DNA of 64,000 nt from Chrysopilus asiliformis (GCA_964034945.1 OZ035960.1:74383085-74447084); one strand, 5' to 3'; positions 1 through 10,784 are shown, numbered from the stretch's first letter. Notes: generated by a model from the sequence alone, not told the origin. Translations and numbers: made by a program.

Positions 1-190
1 AAATCCAAACAAAATCGCTTTGCCTTTTAAATATATAGATTCGTGATCAGCGACCCCGAAAACCCCCTAATGACATTTTTTCTCGGAAAAATGGGAAAAA
101 GGATATTTGCATTATCCTTACAGGACCTTCCGTTTTGAATTTTGAAAATCTAACACCGGATTCGTGATCAACGACCCTAAAAATGCCCGA
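1..190. repeat. Fragment of ~120-bp repeat family
   Basis: The window opens with the terminal piece of a DINE-like repeat (the same words recur near 970-1009) fused to about one and a half units of a ~120-bp repeat. The landmarks are GATCAGCGACCCC, AGGACCTTCCGTTT and GAAAATCTAA. The same unit is arrayed at 24.7-25.3 kb and, inverted, at 31.2-32.1, 48.9-49.4 and 58.1-58.4 kb. Non-coding. Confidence 0.8.
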
Positions 191-495
191 GTGGTACTTT
201 TCAGCCTGCTATTGAGCATGATTCATGGCGAAAATCACGGTTTAAAAACACCCAAACCTCCTTTACCCCCCGTTCACTCCATTAGCGGTAAAATTTCGAA
301 AAATCTCGCCTACGCGATGGTTGGGACATATTGTGAAAGTTTCAAGTCTATCTTCAGGGGTTTGGGCTAGCGTCAGATTAAACGATTTTATATATAGAGA
401 AGATGGTTTTCACTTTTTCCAATAAAAGACGATGCGTAACAGATATTTTTAATTTTACGTTTAAAAAACTCAATTTAAAAAAAAAAAAAAAAAAA
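191..495. other. Unassigned repeat-like DNA
   Basis: AT-rich sequence with a short open frame but no recognisable protein or RNA. It ends in an A-run at 478-495. The wording (a gcgaaaatcacgg-type stretch and T/A homopolymers) suggests decayed mobile DNA, but I could not place it in a family. Confidence 0.4.
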
Positions 496-556
496 TTTTG
501 CCGCCGCTCAGAATTGAACCCGTACCTGGCGCGATGTAGTTTACACTTATTCAGTA
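496..556 (-). repeat. tRNA-derived SINE-like fragment
   Basis: On the minus strand this contains a pol III B-box-like word GGTTCAATTC (complement of 511-520). It is preceded by CGCCAGGTACGG and followed by GAGCGGCGGCAAAA. Two related copies lie at 10785-10862 and 10960-11022. All three are followed by long T-runs or A-runs. No complete cloverleaf can be drawn, so this is a repeat fragment and not a tRNA gene. Confidence 0.5.
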
Positions 557-593
557 GTAAGAATATAAATTTGAAAGATAAATTAAGTAATAA

Positions 594-1009
594 AACATAA
601 CAAAAGCTATAATTGCCAATCTCGCGATTATTGAAAACCCGTATGGTGATTTAAGTGAACGGCGAACCGTTATATCAAAATTCCACTTTGAAGTCAAATT
701 TTCCAATAAGAATTTTTAAAATTTATTCCAATCGGATTTTTATGAATGGGAGTTTTATGTAGAATCATATCCTAAATAACTTGTGTTCTTGCACTTTTTT
801 AATAAGATGCACCGTTATTGAGATATTCACAAAAAACTTTTTCGTTCGTAATGGTCCATTTGTGCCCATTAACGAACTTAGCCTCGCATTTTACGAAAAA
901 AGGATCTGCACAAAATTTCAAGTCTCTAGCTCAATCCGTGCGCCCGCAATCCGCGCTACAGACGAAAGAAATCCATACAAAATCGCTTTGCCTTTTAAAT
1001 ATATAGATT
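594..1009 (-). mobile_element. DINE-1-like non-autonomous Helitron, copy 1
   Basis: Reverse-oriented copy of a family present five times in the window (48.3, 52.1, 55.4 and 63.2 kb). Shared blocks are the hairpin-prone ATTGCCAATCT near 611, CCGTATGGTGA, a TTCCAATCGGA block, 'aatggtccattt.tgcccatta' and GCTCAATCCGTGCG. Drosophila DINE-1/INE-1 has a similar plan: a 'tatacccg.atgg' start, a GTCC/GTCT array, a 'gagctagagacttgaaattttgc' block and a 3' hairpin. This copy lacks the GTCC array seen at 52.2 kb. Confidence 0.65.
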
Positions 1010-1730
1010 GTATTCATAAAAAATTTCGACCTCTTAATTTTGCCTAAAAAACATTTCCCGATCACTCCTGAGTCGATTGGAGTCATATTAAAAAAATGTC
1101 TTTCTGTCTGTCAGTCTGTCAGTCTGTCAGTCTGTGTACAAGATTTCTCAAAAACTAATAGAGCTAGCGCCATGAAATTTTATAGGCATGTTGGGTCCTG
1201 AAATGGGACGATCCTATCAACTTTTGGTGGAAATCCGTTAACCGGAAGTATCCAAAATGGCGGTTTTTCAAAAATCGCAATTTCGTTTTTCTCGATTTAC
1301 TCCCAAACTACGCGTTTTTTAGTGGCCTTAAGTATGACAAAACTTGGAGAAAATAAAATTTCCCACACTTTCGTCTTTAGCTATAACTCGATATCTCAAC
1401 CTGTTATCGAGATAAACCGTTATTTCCAAAAAACAGTTTTTTGCGATTATCTCGAAAACTAACGGGTTTTTGCTGACTGAATGTATGAAGTGAATTAATG
1501 AGAATGACATTCTGCACAATTTTGTCTTTTACCGTTATCCGTTATATTTTACCGTTATTGAGATATTTTCATTAATATGTAAAAAATCATATTTTTGCGA
1601 ATAATTTGCAAACTAACGGTTTTTCGACAAATCAGTTAAAAGAATAATTAAAGATGTTAACATTTTCTACATTTTTGCCATTTACCGTAAATTGATATTA
1701 TTGAGTTGCGCAAAGAAATAAAAAACGATC
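1010..1730. repeat. Diverged tandem repeat with CTGTCAGT array
   Basis: A short (CTGTCAGT)n-type array at about 1106-1136 is followed by loosely repeated blocks containing 'atctcgaaaactaacgg' and 'taccgttat.gagata' at roughly 160-190 bp spacing up to 1700. No coding signal. The plan is again that of a non-autonomous Helitron-type repeat, but no ends are visible. Confidence 0.45.
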
Positions 1731-1997
1731 GATTGTATCCACTGGTAAAATGCAAGTGAGGTTTATTCAAAATGAAATTGCTTATTACAAGCACAAAGTC
1801 GATTTACAGTTTTCTGTTACAAAGTGTATTCAATTGTCTAACAAAATGATACTAATTCAAATACATTTCCGATACTCCCATTTATCATTTTTTTAAATAC
1901 ACTACAACCACCAAGGTTAAAGAAATTCTTTACAATTCATAAGAAAATAGTTTAAAAAAAATATTACAAAGGTTTGACTAAATATAATTTCACAAAA
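1731..1997 (-). other. Probable 3' end of the copia fragment
   Basis: Lies directly downstream (minus strand) of the copia pol stop, where the polypurine tract and 3' LTR should be. No second LTR is present for comparison, so boundaries cannot be set. Very AT-rich. Confidence 0.35.
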
Positions 1998-2746
1998 TTA
2001 TGCTGATACAACGTTAATAGCGTATCTTAAAAAATCAAATTTAGCCTTAGTTAACGCCTTCGTAAATATGTCGGCAAGTTGGTTATCTGTCCCAACGTAG
2101 CGAAGTTCGAATCGTCCTTCATTGTACTTCTCTCGGATGAAATGAACTTTCACATCAATATGTTTCGTCCGTGAATGGAACTCCGCATTTTCAACTAATT
2201 TAATTGCTCCTTGATTATCCAGCACTAAGACACATTTGTATTGGATCCTAGGCTGCAAATCTTGTAGTAGCGAATCAAACCATACTAAGTCCTTGACTGC
2301 TTCCGATGCGGCTACATACTCTGCCTCTGTACTCGAAAGTGTCACACATTTTTGCCTTTTTGATGACAAAGTGATCGGACCATTATCTACCAGGAAAATA
2401 TGCCCGCTGGTAGACCTACGAGTTTCGCTATCACCCGCATAGTCAGCATCACTATATGCAAAAAGAGAAGAATTATTAATTTTTTGAAAAATAATACCAA
2501 AACCAATAGTGGATTTCAAATATTTGAAAATCCTTTTTACTGCAAACACATGTTGTGAGCGTGGGGAATCCAAATATCTGCTTACAACGCCAACTGCATA
2601 TGCTATCCCCGGTCTTGTTGCAATAACCAAATATATCAAACTTCCTACTGCCTCCCGGTAAGGAAAGTTCGTATCCTTTGGAGTCTCATCATTCAGTACG
2701 CCCTTCTGGCCATTATTGACATCTGCTGGAGTAGAGACTCCACGAC
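1998..2746 (-). pseudogene. Ty1/copia pol fragment (end of RT and RNase H)
   Basis: The C-terminal part of a copia-type polyprotein. Visible motifs in order: the end of RT with a conserved 'YREAVGSLIYL' and 'TRPGIAYAVG' block, then RNase H with 'SDADYAGDSETRRSTSG', 'LSSTEAEYVAASEA', 'DNQGAIKL', and a 'SRTKHIDVKVHFIRE' to 'ADIFTKAL' tail that is diagnostic of copia elements. The frame is open from the normal C-terminus upstream to about 2746. There it is cut off by the inverted repeat of a foldback element, so gag, protease, integrase and most of RT are missing. The frame has no internal stops, so decay is by truncation and not by point mutation. It cannot be active on its own. Confidence 0.92.
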
Positions 2747-3762
2747 CAAAAACAATGTATAACCGAGACGATTCAAATCGAACAACTCATTTTAGAAGAA
2801 GCATGAATTTCTCAATCAAAAACTCGATACCCCATCGCCACGTGTTCAGCTAAGGCACAAACCAGAAAATAGTCGCTTTATGAGAAAGCTTAAGTGTAAT
2901 TATCCCTTGTTGCCAAATATTTTTTCTATTCATTCATTGTTAATTGCATGTTCCTCAGCAGTCGATACTTCTTTCTCTAGCAGGTGAACTCCACCTCAAC
3001 TCATACGTTTACAGTCATGTTCGATTTCTTAACTTTTTTCATTTGGATGTTGTTAGGGACTTAAAAAAAAGATACCCATATTTTTTTATTTGGCGGAACA
3101 ACGTCCGGTAGGCGGATTGGAGGGGGTCAAAGTCGGCGAAAACTGGAAATCACAAAAACTTTAAAAATTTGTAACTTCTGAACGGCTTTACCGATTGTGA
3201 TGATATTGAACATTTTGGAAAGGTAATTAAATTACCTTGTCACACAAAAATACTTTTTAACTCCCTCCCCCTCACTTTCATATTGTAAAATTCAATTTAG
3301 GGATAAAATATAAAATATCTCGAGAAAGACATTTTTTTTTCTTTTGAATTTTTTTCTGTAAATACCTACTATTATACCACACAAATTCGCTAAATAAAAT
3401 TTGGGGGTAAATGCGTTGTTGATTTTTAAAAAAATTTCAAAAAAATTGAATACATGAAAAAATTATATATTGACTGATTTTCGATTGGTTTTTATGTTTT
3501 ATGTACATAATATTAATGCAAAAATTTTAGGAGATTGAAATTAATTATAAATTCATTTAAAAGAAAAAGTTTTAAATATATCACCATTAAAATTTATTTT
3601 TATTTTGAGAAAGTTTCCGTCTTGAATAAATCCGTGAAAATTTTGAGTTCCTGGAAGTGTTTTTAAACTTCCAAACCTTCTTTGAAGTTGTTGTTTTACC
3701 TCATATTATCTCTGTGTTACAAATTAAAAAACTGTTTGTATATTTAGACTTTTTGTCCAAGC

Positions 3763-3975
3763 TCACAAATCTTGAGCTTTTGTTATAGTTTGGCCGTACT
3801 CATTTGTTAAACTGGCTCTCGTGGCCATTCTTTTCACTGTTTCACCGATGCCGTCACACGGATCTTTTCCGTGTGCTATTGTATGAAAATGCCATTCGCA
3901 ATCTATATTTAAATCTTCCTTATGATGTAGAATGTTTATGATTTTTTTTGTTTTTATACTGGGCTGGTGCGCCAT
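3763..3975 (-). pseudogene. Coding remnant in the foldback loop
   Basis: Open for 70 codons on the minus strand. It has a motif that reads like a conserved transposon protein: 'EWHFHTIAHGKDPCDGIGE' followed by 'VKRMATRASL'. I recall similar 'HGK.PCDGIG..VKR' blocks from uncharacterised insect and cnidarian transposon-associated proteins, but cannot name a family with certainty. It lies exactly between the two inverted arms, where a long-TIR transposon would keep its transposase. It is a small remnant with no start context and nothing matching upstream. Confidence 0.45.
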
Positions 3976-4294
3976 CCGAAATGTAATGTATTTTTGAAAT
4001 AATCGAACAATTTTTACATGTATGTATCATGATAGTGTGTCAGTGAATTTGAGAATATAAGGTAAAACAACAACTTCAAAGAAGCTTTGAAAGTGTCAAA
4101 ACACTTCCAGGAACTCAAAATTTTCACGGATTTATTCAACAAGGAAAGTTTCTCAAAGTAAAAAAATTTTCAAATGGTGGTATATTTAAAACTTTTTCTT
4201 TTAAATGCATTTATAATTAATTTCAATCTCCTAAAATTTTTGCATTAATATTATGTACATAAAACATAAAAACCAATCGAAAATCAGTCAAATA

Positions 4295-5175
4295 CCGCAT
4301 GGGTCATAAAAATCTGGAAAATTCATATTAAATTGTAAACCGTTTAATAAAACATAGAAGTTGAACGAAAAAAAAATGTATTTTGTTCTAAACTAACTCT
4401 TACATACTAGTAAAAGAAATTTTTCAAAATGTCCACCTCCAGCATTTACGAACTTCTCCAAACGGGGCCTGTACTTCTTGCATGTCAATATTAAATAAGA
4501 CTCCGGCTTGTCGTTCCATGCGATGGTAATGGTGGACTTCAGGGCTTGCACATTACTGTAAGCCTTAGCTCCAGTCTTAACCTGAACATATGCCCATATT
4601 AAAAAAATCCAGGGGATTAAGGTCTGGAGAGCTCGGTGACCACATGTCCTTAGACCAGAAGTTTTTTAAATTATTGATTTTTTAAATTATCCAAATTTGG
4701 GTACTTCTGACAGTGTGGCACGGCGCCCCGTCTTGTTGAAACACGTAAAACACATCATTACCGCAGGTTGACTCTATCGATGGTTTTACATGACTCTCCA
4801 AGATGTCCTTACCGCATTCCTTCTGATCCTTCCTTTGATTGCCTCAATCAACAATGGAGTCCTTATTGAAATGTGTCTACCGCTTCCAGATTGCGGCCTA
4901 ACTATTCCCCTGGTCAAATAAGTCGCTCTAACAGCATAAACATTTGACAACGCTACGTTTAATTAATTGGAAATCGCCTTATTGGACTTTCGCGCGTGGA
5001 TCACTCTTTGAGCCTGCCCCATGTTGCTATATTTATAAACATTTAATTTTTTGGCTCAATTATGTACGAATTTGTATTGACAAACCCTTTCAAACGTAGA
5101 ACAAATTAATAAGCAACCGTTATCTCCTTGAAAATACTTGCAGTACTAGATTCCAGATTTTTATGACGCATACGG
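4295..5175 (-). mobile_element. Tc1/mariner-family element (degenerate)
   Basis: Terminal inverted repeats CCGCATGGGTCATAAAAA (left) and CCGTATGCGTCATAAAAA (reverse complement of right) are flanked by TA at 4293-4294 and 5176-5177. The opposite arm of the surrounding foldback (3453-3483) gives the empty site, confirming insertion at a TA with duplication. The minus strand encodes fragments of a DDE transposase: a 'FQQDGAPCHTV' block (complement near 4700-4740) and an 'SPDLNPLDFF' block (near 4600-4630), both hallmarks of IS630-Tc1-mariner. Frames are broken by stops and indels, so it is inactive. Confidence 0.88.
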
Positions 5176-5898
5176 TATATAAAATTTTCATGTATTCAAT
5201 TTTTTTGAAATTTTTTTAAAAATCAACAACGCATTTACCCCCAAATTTTATTTAGCGAATTTGTGTGGTATAATAGTAGGTATTTACAGAAAAAAATTCA
5301 AAAGAAAAAAAAATGTCTTTCTCGAGATATTTTATACTTTATCCCTAAATTGAATTTTACAATATGAAAGTGAGGGGGAGGGAGTTAAAAAGTATTTTTG
5401 TGTGACAAGGTAATTTAATTACCTTTCCAAAATGTTCAATATCATCACAATCGGTAAAGCCGTTCAGAAGTTACAAATTTTTAAAGTTTTTGTGATTTCC
5501 AGTTTTCGCCGACTTTGACCCCCTCCCCTCCGCCTACCGGACGTTGTTCCGCCAAATAAAAAAATATGGGTATCATTTTTTTAAGTCCCTAACAACATCC
5601 AAATGAAAAAAGTTAAGAAATCGAACATGACTGTAAACGTATGAGTTGAGGTGGAGTTCACCTGCTAGAGAAAGAAGTATCGACTGCTGAGGAACATGCA
5701 ATTAACAACGAATGAATAGAAAAAATATTTGGCAACAAGGGATAATTACACTTAAGCTTTCTCATAAAGCGACTATTTTCTGGTTTGTGCCTTAGCTGAA
5801 CACGTGGCGATGGGGTATCGAGTTTTTGATTGAGAAATTCATGCTTCTTCTAAAATGAGTTGTTCGATTTGAATCGTCTCGGTTATACATTGTTTTTG

Positions 5899-5999
5899 CT
5901 AAAAGTAATTAACTTTTAGGCCGTAGCTAGTGAATGATAGGGACATTTTTCCCCCCTTCGAAGGGGAAATTTGTCAAAAATTTGTTCTAAGAGTTTATT
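5899..5999. other. Short spacer
   Basis: Unassigned AT-rich bases between the foldback element and the hAT-like MITE. The hAT target duplication begins at 6000. Confidence 0.4.
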
Positions 6000-6007
6000 C
6001 TCTAGAT

Positions 6008-6877
6008 CAGCGTTTCTCAACCTTTCAGTATTCGCGGCCCAATTTTCAATCAAAATTGTCATCGCGCCCCCCCTACACACAATAAAATGTATACAATAAT
6101 AACGTAATTTGAGTATTTTGGAGCTAAACCTACACTACTACCCTAATTTTAAACACAAATTACCAAGAAAACAGTAATTTATTGACATTTGGCAACACCG
6201 ATCCTCAGCGTTGACAAAACAAGAATCCGGTGCCTTTTTATTGCTCTTGCTTCATTTTTGCGGTTTCGCGAGAAGTTGTTTTAACCCTGAAATCACAATG
6301 AACGCGAAACTGGCGCAGAAACTGTCATTTAAAAGTTTGGTTCCCACAAATTGTTTGAAGTGAGCACAGTGAACGTATAGAACGCAGCTACAACGTAACC
6401 GCAACGCAAAAGTTTGCAAACTTCTAACTTTGCCGCAGAATTCTGCGTTGACAGTTCATAAAGTGAGGTTCGAAAAATGTCGTTCGAGGAAAAATTGATA
6501 GCCTTAGTGCAAATAACAAAGATAAAGACCAACAAAGCAAATTATCGCTTCAAAATTATCCATTTTTGTAATTTTTCCAAGTGTATACCACTTTATATTA
6601 TGTCACTTGTACTACTTCACGAGCTGCCATTGTGCTCTGCCGCTAGAATTTTGCACTGCGTGACTGGTTTCGCGTTCATTGTGCTTCAAGCGTAAGTTAA
6701 TAAGTTAATTATTAAATATTATGTCAAAATGTATTTTGTTTTGTATGTGGGTATGTACTTTCCTTTCAGTCAATTAATAAACTTTTTTAAATATTTTGTC
6801 TTGGATATGCTCGCGCCCCCCCTTAAATGTACTCGCGCCCCCCTAGGGGGGCGCGCCCCACAGGTTGAGAATCGCTG
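6008..6877. mobile_element. hAT-type non-autonomous element (MITE)
   Basis: Terminal inverted repeats CAGCGTTTCTCAACCT and (reverse complement) CAGCGATTCTCAACCT have the CAG start typical of hAT elements. They are flanked by a perfect 8-bp target duplication CTCTAGAT at 6000-6007 and 6878-6885. Subterminal C-runs (GCGCCCCCC) occur at both ends. There is no transposase frame, so it would depend on a partner. A second MITE is nested inside. Confidence 0.93.
6286..6690. mobile_element. MITE nested in the hAT-type element
   Basis: About 405 bp, with ends CCTGAAATCACAATGAACGC and (reverse complement) CTTGAAGCACAATGAACGC. The body is shared with the MITE at 8285-8709 (for example 'gaagtgagcacagtgaacg', 'gcaaacttctaactttgccg', 'tgatagccttagtgcaaa'). 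No convincing target duplication. Superfamily not assigned. Confidence 0.75.
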
Positions 6878-6885
6878 CTCTAGAT

Positions 6886-7510
6886 TATTTGTTCTCTGCT
6901 TAGGTCTGCATGTTGAAACATTTATGATATCAGAAATTAATCTTTTGGTTTATTGGTCTGTTTCCATTTAAATTTAATTTCATTGTATTGTTCAATTGTA
7001 GTCATGAGAAATCGGGTACTTCGATAGAAATGGTTTTGATTGAAACATTAATATTCCAATATGACCTATAGCAAGAAAATTATTAAAATAACTTCATCTT
7101 GAAATTTTTCAAGAAATAATAATCAACCTTTAAAATAAACTTACTGAGGCATGTTTGTCTAAAATAAAGAAAAGTTTATCTGCGTAGTTAGGAGAGGAAT
7201 TTTCGATTCTATGAAATCGAAAAAAGCGGGAAGCCTGTGGGATCCCACCCCCACAGTTAAAGATTAAAGAAAAATACACACCATATAATTAGGGGTATGG
7301 TTTTTATAAAAATAAATCATGTTTAGCTAAAAGTTCAATACAAATTTGCGACAAATCTTATAATAATTTATAACGTAAAAATCTAATCGGACCACTCCTC
7401 AGAGAATTTGATGATTGGCTCCTGGCTTTTGTAATTGTTCTTATGTTCTATACTCTATATGGATAAAATATATTAAAGGATGTACGTATGTACTAATATG
7501 AAGGCTTTTC
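6886..7510. other. AT-rich non-coding DNA
   Basis: No gene, RNA or repeat structure recognised. Several short T/A-rich stretches and a (weak) duplicated 'ttaattat' pattern. Probably intron of the receptor gene if earlier exons lie upstream of the window. Confidence 0.4.
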
Positions 7511-7514
7511 TTAA

Positions 7515-7802
7515 CCCTTTCAGACCTGATGTCCCATCAGTGGGACAATTCCTCAAACTAGTTTTTACAGATATCCGACGTTGAAATTACTGTTTAAATC
7601 TTTGAATGAGCCTTTTGTTATTTACGCAACTTCGTAAAAACCAATTATCTGACCTTTTTGTCAGAAATATTTTATATTTTGTCGGAAGCAAACAAGTAAT
7701 GTAAAAAAAAAATTGAAATTTAAGCTGTTTTTGATCTCTAACATAAGAATCTCACATCAAAAAAATTATTTCACCGCCAGAAATAATTCAGGTCTGAAAG
7801 GG
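7515..7802. mobile_element. piggyBac-type MITE
   Basis: Perfect 15-bp terminal inverted repeats CCCTTTCAGACCTGA, each flanked by TTAA (7511-7514 and 7803-7806), which is the piggyBac target signature. It is 288 bp with no coding capacity. Related TTAA-CCCTT ends occur at 40774, 41648 and 63828. Confidence 0.92.
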
Positions 7803-7905
7803 TTAAATGAACAGGAGGCTCTAGTAGTAAATAAAAAAAGCTTGACTGTAATCAAGTTTATGAGTTAATGTTGAATTAGTAACACTTAATTCTTTTATTT
7901 TTTAG

Positions 7906-8109
7906 GTATCGTTAGCTCTATTTGCAGTGCTCTAGATATACCACACATTCTTTCTAATTGGAGAAGAGAAGAAACTAAACTCGAACAAGAGGAACGTTCT
8001 ATGACCGTTAATATGTTTCCTGATGTACTTGTGCTTTCCACCGCATTTTCCACGGTAGTCTCTTCATTCTCTTGGAACAAATTTGTTATTTTATATGATA
8101 CAGATGCAG
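7906..8109 (+). CDS. Ionotropic glutamate receptor, exon a (amino-terminal domain)
   Basis: First recognisable exon of an ionotropic glutamate receptor gene. The acceptor is 'ttttattttttag' ending at 7905. The donor is GTAAAA at 8110. It enters with two bases of a split codon and leaves with one. Visible blocks are 'IVSSICSALDIPHILSNWR', 'MTVNMFPDVLVLSTAF' and 'SSFSWNKFVILYD'. These match the layout of the leucine/isoleucine/valine-binding-like amino-terminal domain of AMPA/kainate-class receptors: a choice of binding-protein fold strands, then 'W..F.ILYD'. This domain drives subunit assembly outside the cell. The preceding exons, including the signal peptide, are not found in 1-7905, so the gene starts upstream of the window or in exons too short or diverged to recognise. 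Confidence 0.93.
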
Positions 8110-8284
8110 GTAAAAAATCTTTTTCACTTCCCAATTTTGAAATTTAATATTTTATTCATTTGACGATTATAATATATTCAATATAATAATTCACAATAAT
8201 TTGTATTTGGCATTTGCATTGGGTACGAGAAGTTTTGTTGACGCACTGATTACACATTTCTTGATTTCGGACACAATTTAATGC
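8110..8284 (+). other. Start of receptor intron (8110-10083)
   Basis: This 1974-bp intron runs from the GTAAAA donor at 8110 to the 'ttacccttttcag' acceptor ending 10083. The first 175 bases are AT-rich and featureless. A MITE follows. Confidence 0.8.
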
Positions 8285-8709
8285 CTGGAGCCCAATGAAC
8301 GCAACGCAAACGCAGAAACGGTCACTTACAAGTTTGTTCCATAGAAATCATTTGAAGTGAGCACAGTGAACGCAGTGAACGTACCTACAACGCAAAAGTT
8401 TGCAAACTTCTAACTTTGCCGCAGCAATTCTGCGTTGATAGTTCATAAAGTGAGGTTAGGGAAATGTTGTTCGAGGAAAAATTGATAGCCTTAGTGCAAA
8501 AAACAACAAATAACAAAGATAAAGACCAACAAAGCAAAATATCGCTTCAAAATTATGCATTTTTGTAATTTTGCCAACTTTATACCACTTTATATTATGT
8601 AACTTGTACTACTTCACGAGATGTCATTGGGCTCTGCCGCTAAAATGTTGCGCTGCGTGACAGTTGACAGTGTTGCAGTTGCGTTCGCGTTGCGTTCATT
8701 GGGCTCCAG
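8285..8709. mobile_element. MITE with 23-bp perfect inverted repeats
   Basis: Ends CTGGAGCCCAATGAACGC and its exact reverse complement, extending to 23 bp. 425 bp in all. The interior is the same family as the nested MITE at 6286-6690 but with better-preserved ends. No clean target duplication is visible, so the superfamily stays open. It lies in a receptor intron. Confidence 0.85.
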
Positions 8710-10083
8710 AGGTAAGGCAGGGTCGACAGAACTTTGAAAGTTCTCGGGTATCCACTACCACAGACAAACGATTTACGTGTTTAAATGACTTGCTCTCCGA
8801 GCTAAGTTAAAGCTTTATTGAAAGCTCTTTTTGGTATTTTTAGTTTTTGACACACTTTACGTTAAAAATAGGTTTGATAATGAAAAACTTTTATATGAAA
8901 TTTCCGAATTAAAATCGGAAAATAAAAATAATTTCATAAAGTCAAAAACATTATTTTATCAATTAATATTTTATAGAGTGACTAAAAATGCATTATTATT
9001 TTAATTTCCTGAAGTCATATTAAACATTGCATTGTGTTATTACACCGAATAAAGAAACCGTGACGTCCAAAACTCGTGTCGTCTTTTTAGCCAGCACTCT
9101 TTATGATTTTCAACAGTGTTAATTTTTTCGCTACGCTAAATATACCACTGCTTCAGTCAATGTCCAAATGCTAACTGAGCTAAAAGTGCGCTGAATAATT
9201 GAGGATTTTCTAAGAACGATAATTTTAATCTGATTCGAATGGAATCATACAATTATACAATTCTACAGTTTATTTCGTGTCTATATTTAAATTTTTATTG
9301 ACCCGTAACATTCTTAACTAGACGAAACTCAAACATTTGCGTTTATCACTACCTCTTATACCATTCGATACAAAAATTAATTTTGGAAGTACCAGTGTTG
9401 CAGAGTCATAGTCGAGGGGTAATTTGATTGGAAGCGTTGGAAGCGAGAAGTAAATACATTAAAAGCTCTATTTCGTATTTATGGATACCGAATTTCGTTA
9501 GAGACGAACTTCTTTATGTGTGCCAAGAATCCGACGAGATATTGGCAAAAATCAATAACTGAAAACATCAATCCACTACCCACCCCCGTTCCCCCCTTAA
9601 GGGTAGAATGAAGATGAATCTGAAGATGAATTTCATGGAAATCGGTTTAGCTGTTCGAAAGATACTGTGTTGAGTGAGTCAGTCAGTCAGTGGGAATTGG
9701 CTTTTATATATTAGATAAAAGTGTTTTCCAAATGTTTGCCTTTCATCGCATCTATTTAACGGGAGCCGTTTTCGGTAGATTAGACAAAATAGTAAGTACT
9801 ACCTCGACTACTGTTACGCATTAACGGCTTTGGACCTTTGGCTGTTTCATGGTTTCTCACTATATTGCGTCGGTTGTGACGTTTATATCCTCTTCATCAT
9901 TATAAGATTTTGCATATAAAAATGTAAACATATCCTGTATTTCATTTTGCTTCAAGAAATCAGCATGAAGTGAAATGACAGTGGCTTTCTAATATTTACC
10001 TTTTGTTGGTGTACACTAGGATTAGGTTTACCAAGCTACACATCAGAAATTGAAACTTTTAACATATTGTTTACCCTTTTCAG
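8710..10083. other. Rest of receptor intron; no gene seen
   Basis: AT-rich. A possible transcript-end-like stretch with AATAAA sits near 9048, followed by 'gtgacgtccaaaactcgtgtcg', which could be part of an old LTR. A (CAGT)n tract lies at 9676-9692, next to a 'tttcatggaaatcgg' block. None of these could be joined into a complete element. The segment ends in a good polypyrimidine tract and CAG acceptor. Confidence 0.5.
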
Positions 10084-10301
10084 CACTAATGCAAGCTCAA
10101 AGTATACTCAGCATTACCAATATTGATAGCTACCCAAATATTTTAATTCACTTGGAAGATGATGAAGTGTTGAGTTACCGAACACAAGTAAAAGCTTTAA
10201 GAGAACAAGGAGAAAATTTTTTTGTTTTGAATTGTGCAACTGATAAAATTATTCCATTTCTCGAGCAAGCATCGCAATACAATCTTACAGGCGAATATCA
10301 G
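10084..10301 (+). CDS. Ionotropic glutamate receptor, exon b (amino-terminal domain)
   Basis: Continues in phase from the exon ending at 8109: one base carried over plus two here gives a complete codon. 72 further codons follow, ending on a codon boundary before GTATCA. Visible stretches: 'ALMQAQSILSITNI', 'HLEDDEVLSYRTQVKALRE' and 'VLNCATDKIIPFLEQAS'. These fit the alternating helix/strand pattern of the receptor's amino-terminal clamshell, where 'L..A...GM...Y.Y' follows in the next exon. No internal stops. The plus-strand open frame runs past the donor into the intron, but the splice site is strong and the next exon continues the protein. Confidence 0.92.
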
Positions 10302-10356
10302 GTATCAAATAAATTGATTTTTTTTTTGTTTCATAAATTTTTTTTCATAATTTTAG

Positions 10357-10530
10357 AACTATTTTATTGCGAACTTAGATACACATACCCTCAATTTTTC
10401 TGCCCTAAGTAATTATCAGAAAGCTAATATCACAACTTTGAGATTAATGGATCCAGAGAGTGTTTATTTAAATAATGCCATAACAGACTGGAGGGCACGG
10501 GGATATCGCGTTGAATTAAGCTCGGTTCGA
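10357..10530 (+). CDS. Ionotropic glutamate receptor, exon c (amino-terminal domain)
   Basis: 58 codons in phase 0 at both ends, after a 55-bp intron (10302-10356, GTATCA..TTTTAG). It starts 'NYFIANLDTHTLNFSAL', the conserved 'Y.F.I.NLD.HTLDL' strand of GluRII and kainate receptor amino-terminal domains, then 'ITTLRLMDPES' and 'WRARGYRVELSSVR'. The donor is a consensus GTAAGT at 10531, so splicing from here is strong despite the 42.8-kb intron that follows. The protein resumes at 53350 with the 'MYDAV.LFA.AL' helix that normally follows directly in this family. No exon therefore seems to be missing between them. Confidence 0.94.
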
Positions 10531-10548
10531 GTAAGTACATTAAGAAAA

Positions 10549-10620
10549 TAATCTATATATTTAAAAGGCAAAGCGATTTTGTATGGATTTCTTTCGACAG
10601 AGCTCCTGCAGTTCCAATTG
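10549..10620 (+). repeat. Repeat fragment next to the splice donor
   Basis: Begins TCTATATATTTAAAAGGC and continues 'aaagcgattttgtatggatttc', the reverse complement of the sequence at 1-45 and 965-1009. The leading TC and AT-rich start resemble a Helitron 5' terminus. It lies only 18 bases after the exon, yet leaves the donor intact. Confidence 0.5.
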
Positions 10621-10784
10621 AACCGATTTTGATGATTCTTTTTTTAAATAAAAGCTCTATAGCTGTAGATATGTCCGTTTTATTTTTTTTTTAATTTTTA
10701 ATAATACTTTATTAGTGATTTGCCTTTCAAAATTATCAATATGCCGCTAACTAAGTCTTCAATGTTAACACGACACTCCATACT

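Larger units (their letters stand above)
2747..5898. mobile_element. Long-inverted-repeat (foldback) DNA element
   Basis: The sequence from 2747 (CAAAAACAATGTATAACC) reads inward as the reverse complement of the sequence ending at 5898. Complementarity runs for roughly 950 bp per arm (2747-3700 against 4050-5898). The right arm is longer only because it holds an 881-bp mariner-like insertion. The arms carry matching words such as 'gtaggcggattggaggggg', 'ctcgagaaagacattttt' and 'aacttcaaagaag'. The ~350-bp loop holds a degenerate coding fragment on the minus strand. The element cuts into copia pol on its left side. No clear target duplication is visible. Long arms with a coding centre suggest a Foldback/Mutator-Phantom-type transposon, but the superfamily is inferred. 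Confidence 0.85.

Noticed and set aside
7895..8134. Antisense 79-codon frame over receptor exon a
   Set aside because: Shadow of the plus-strand exon, which has splice sites and family motifs.
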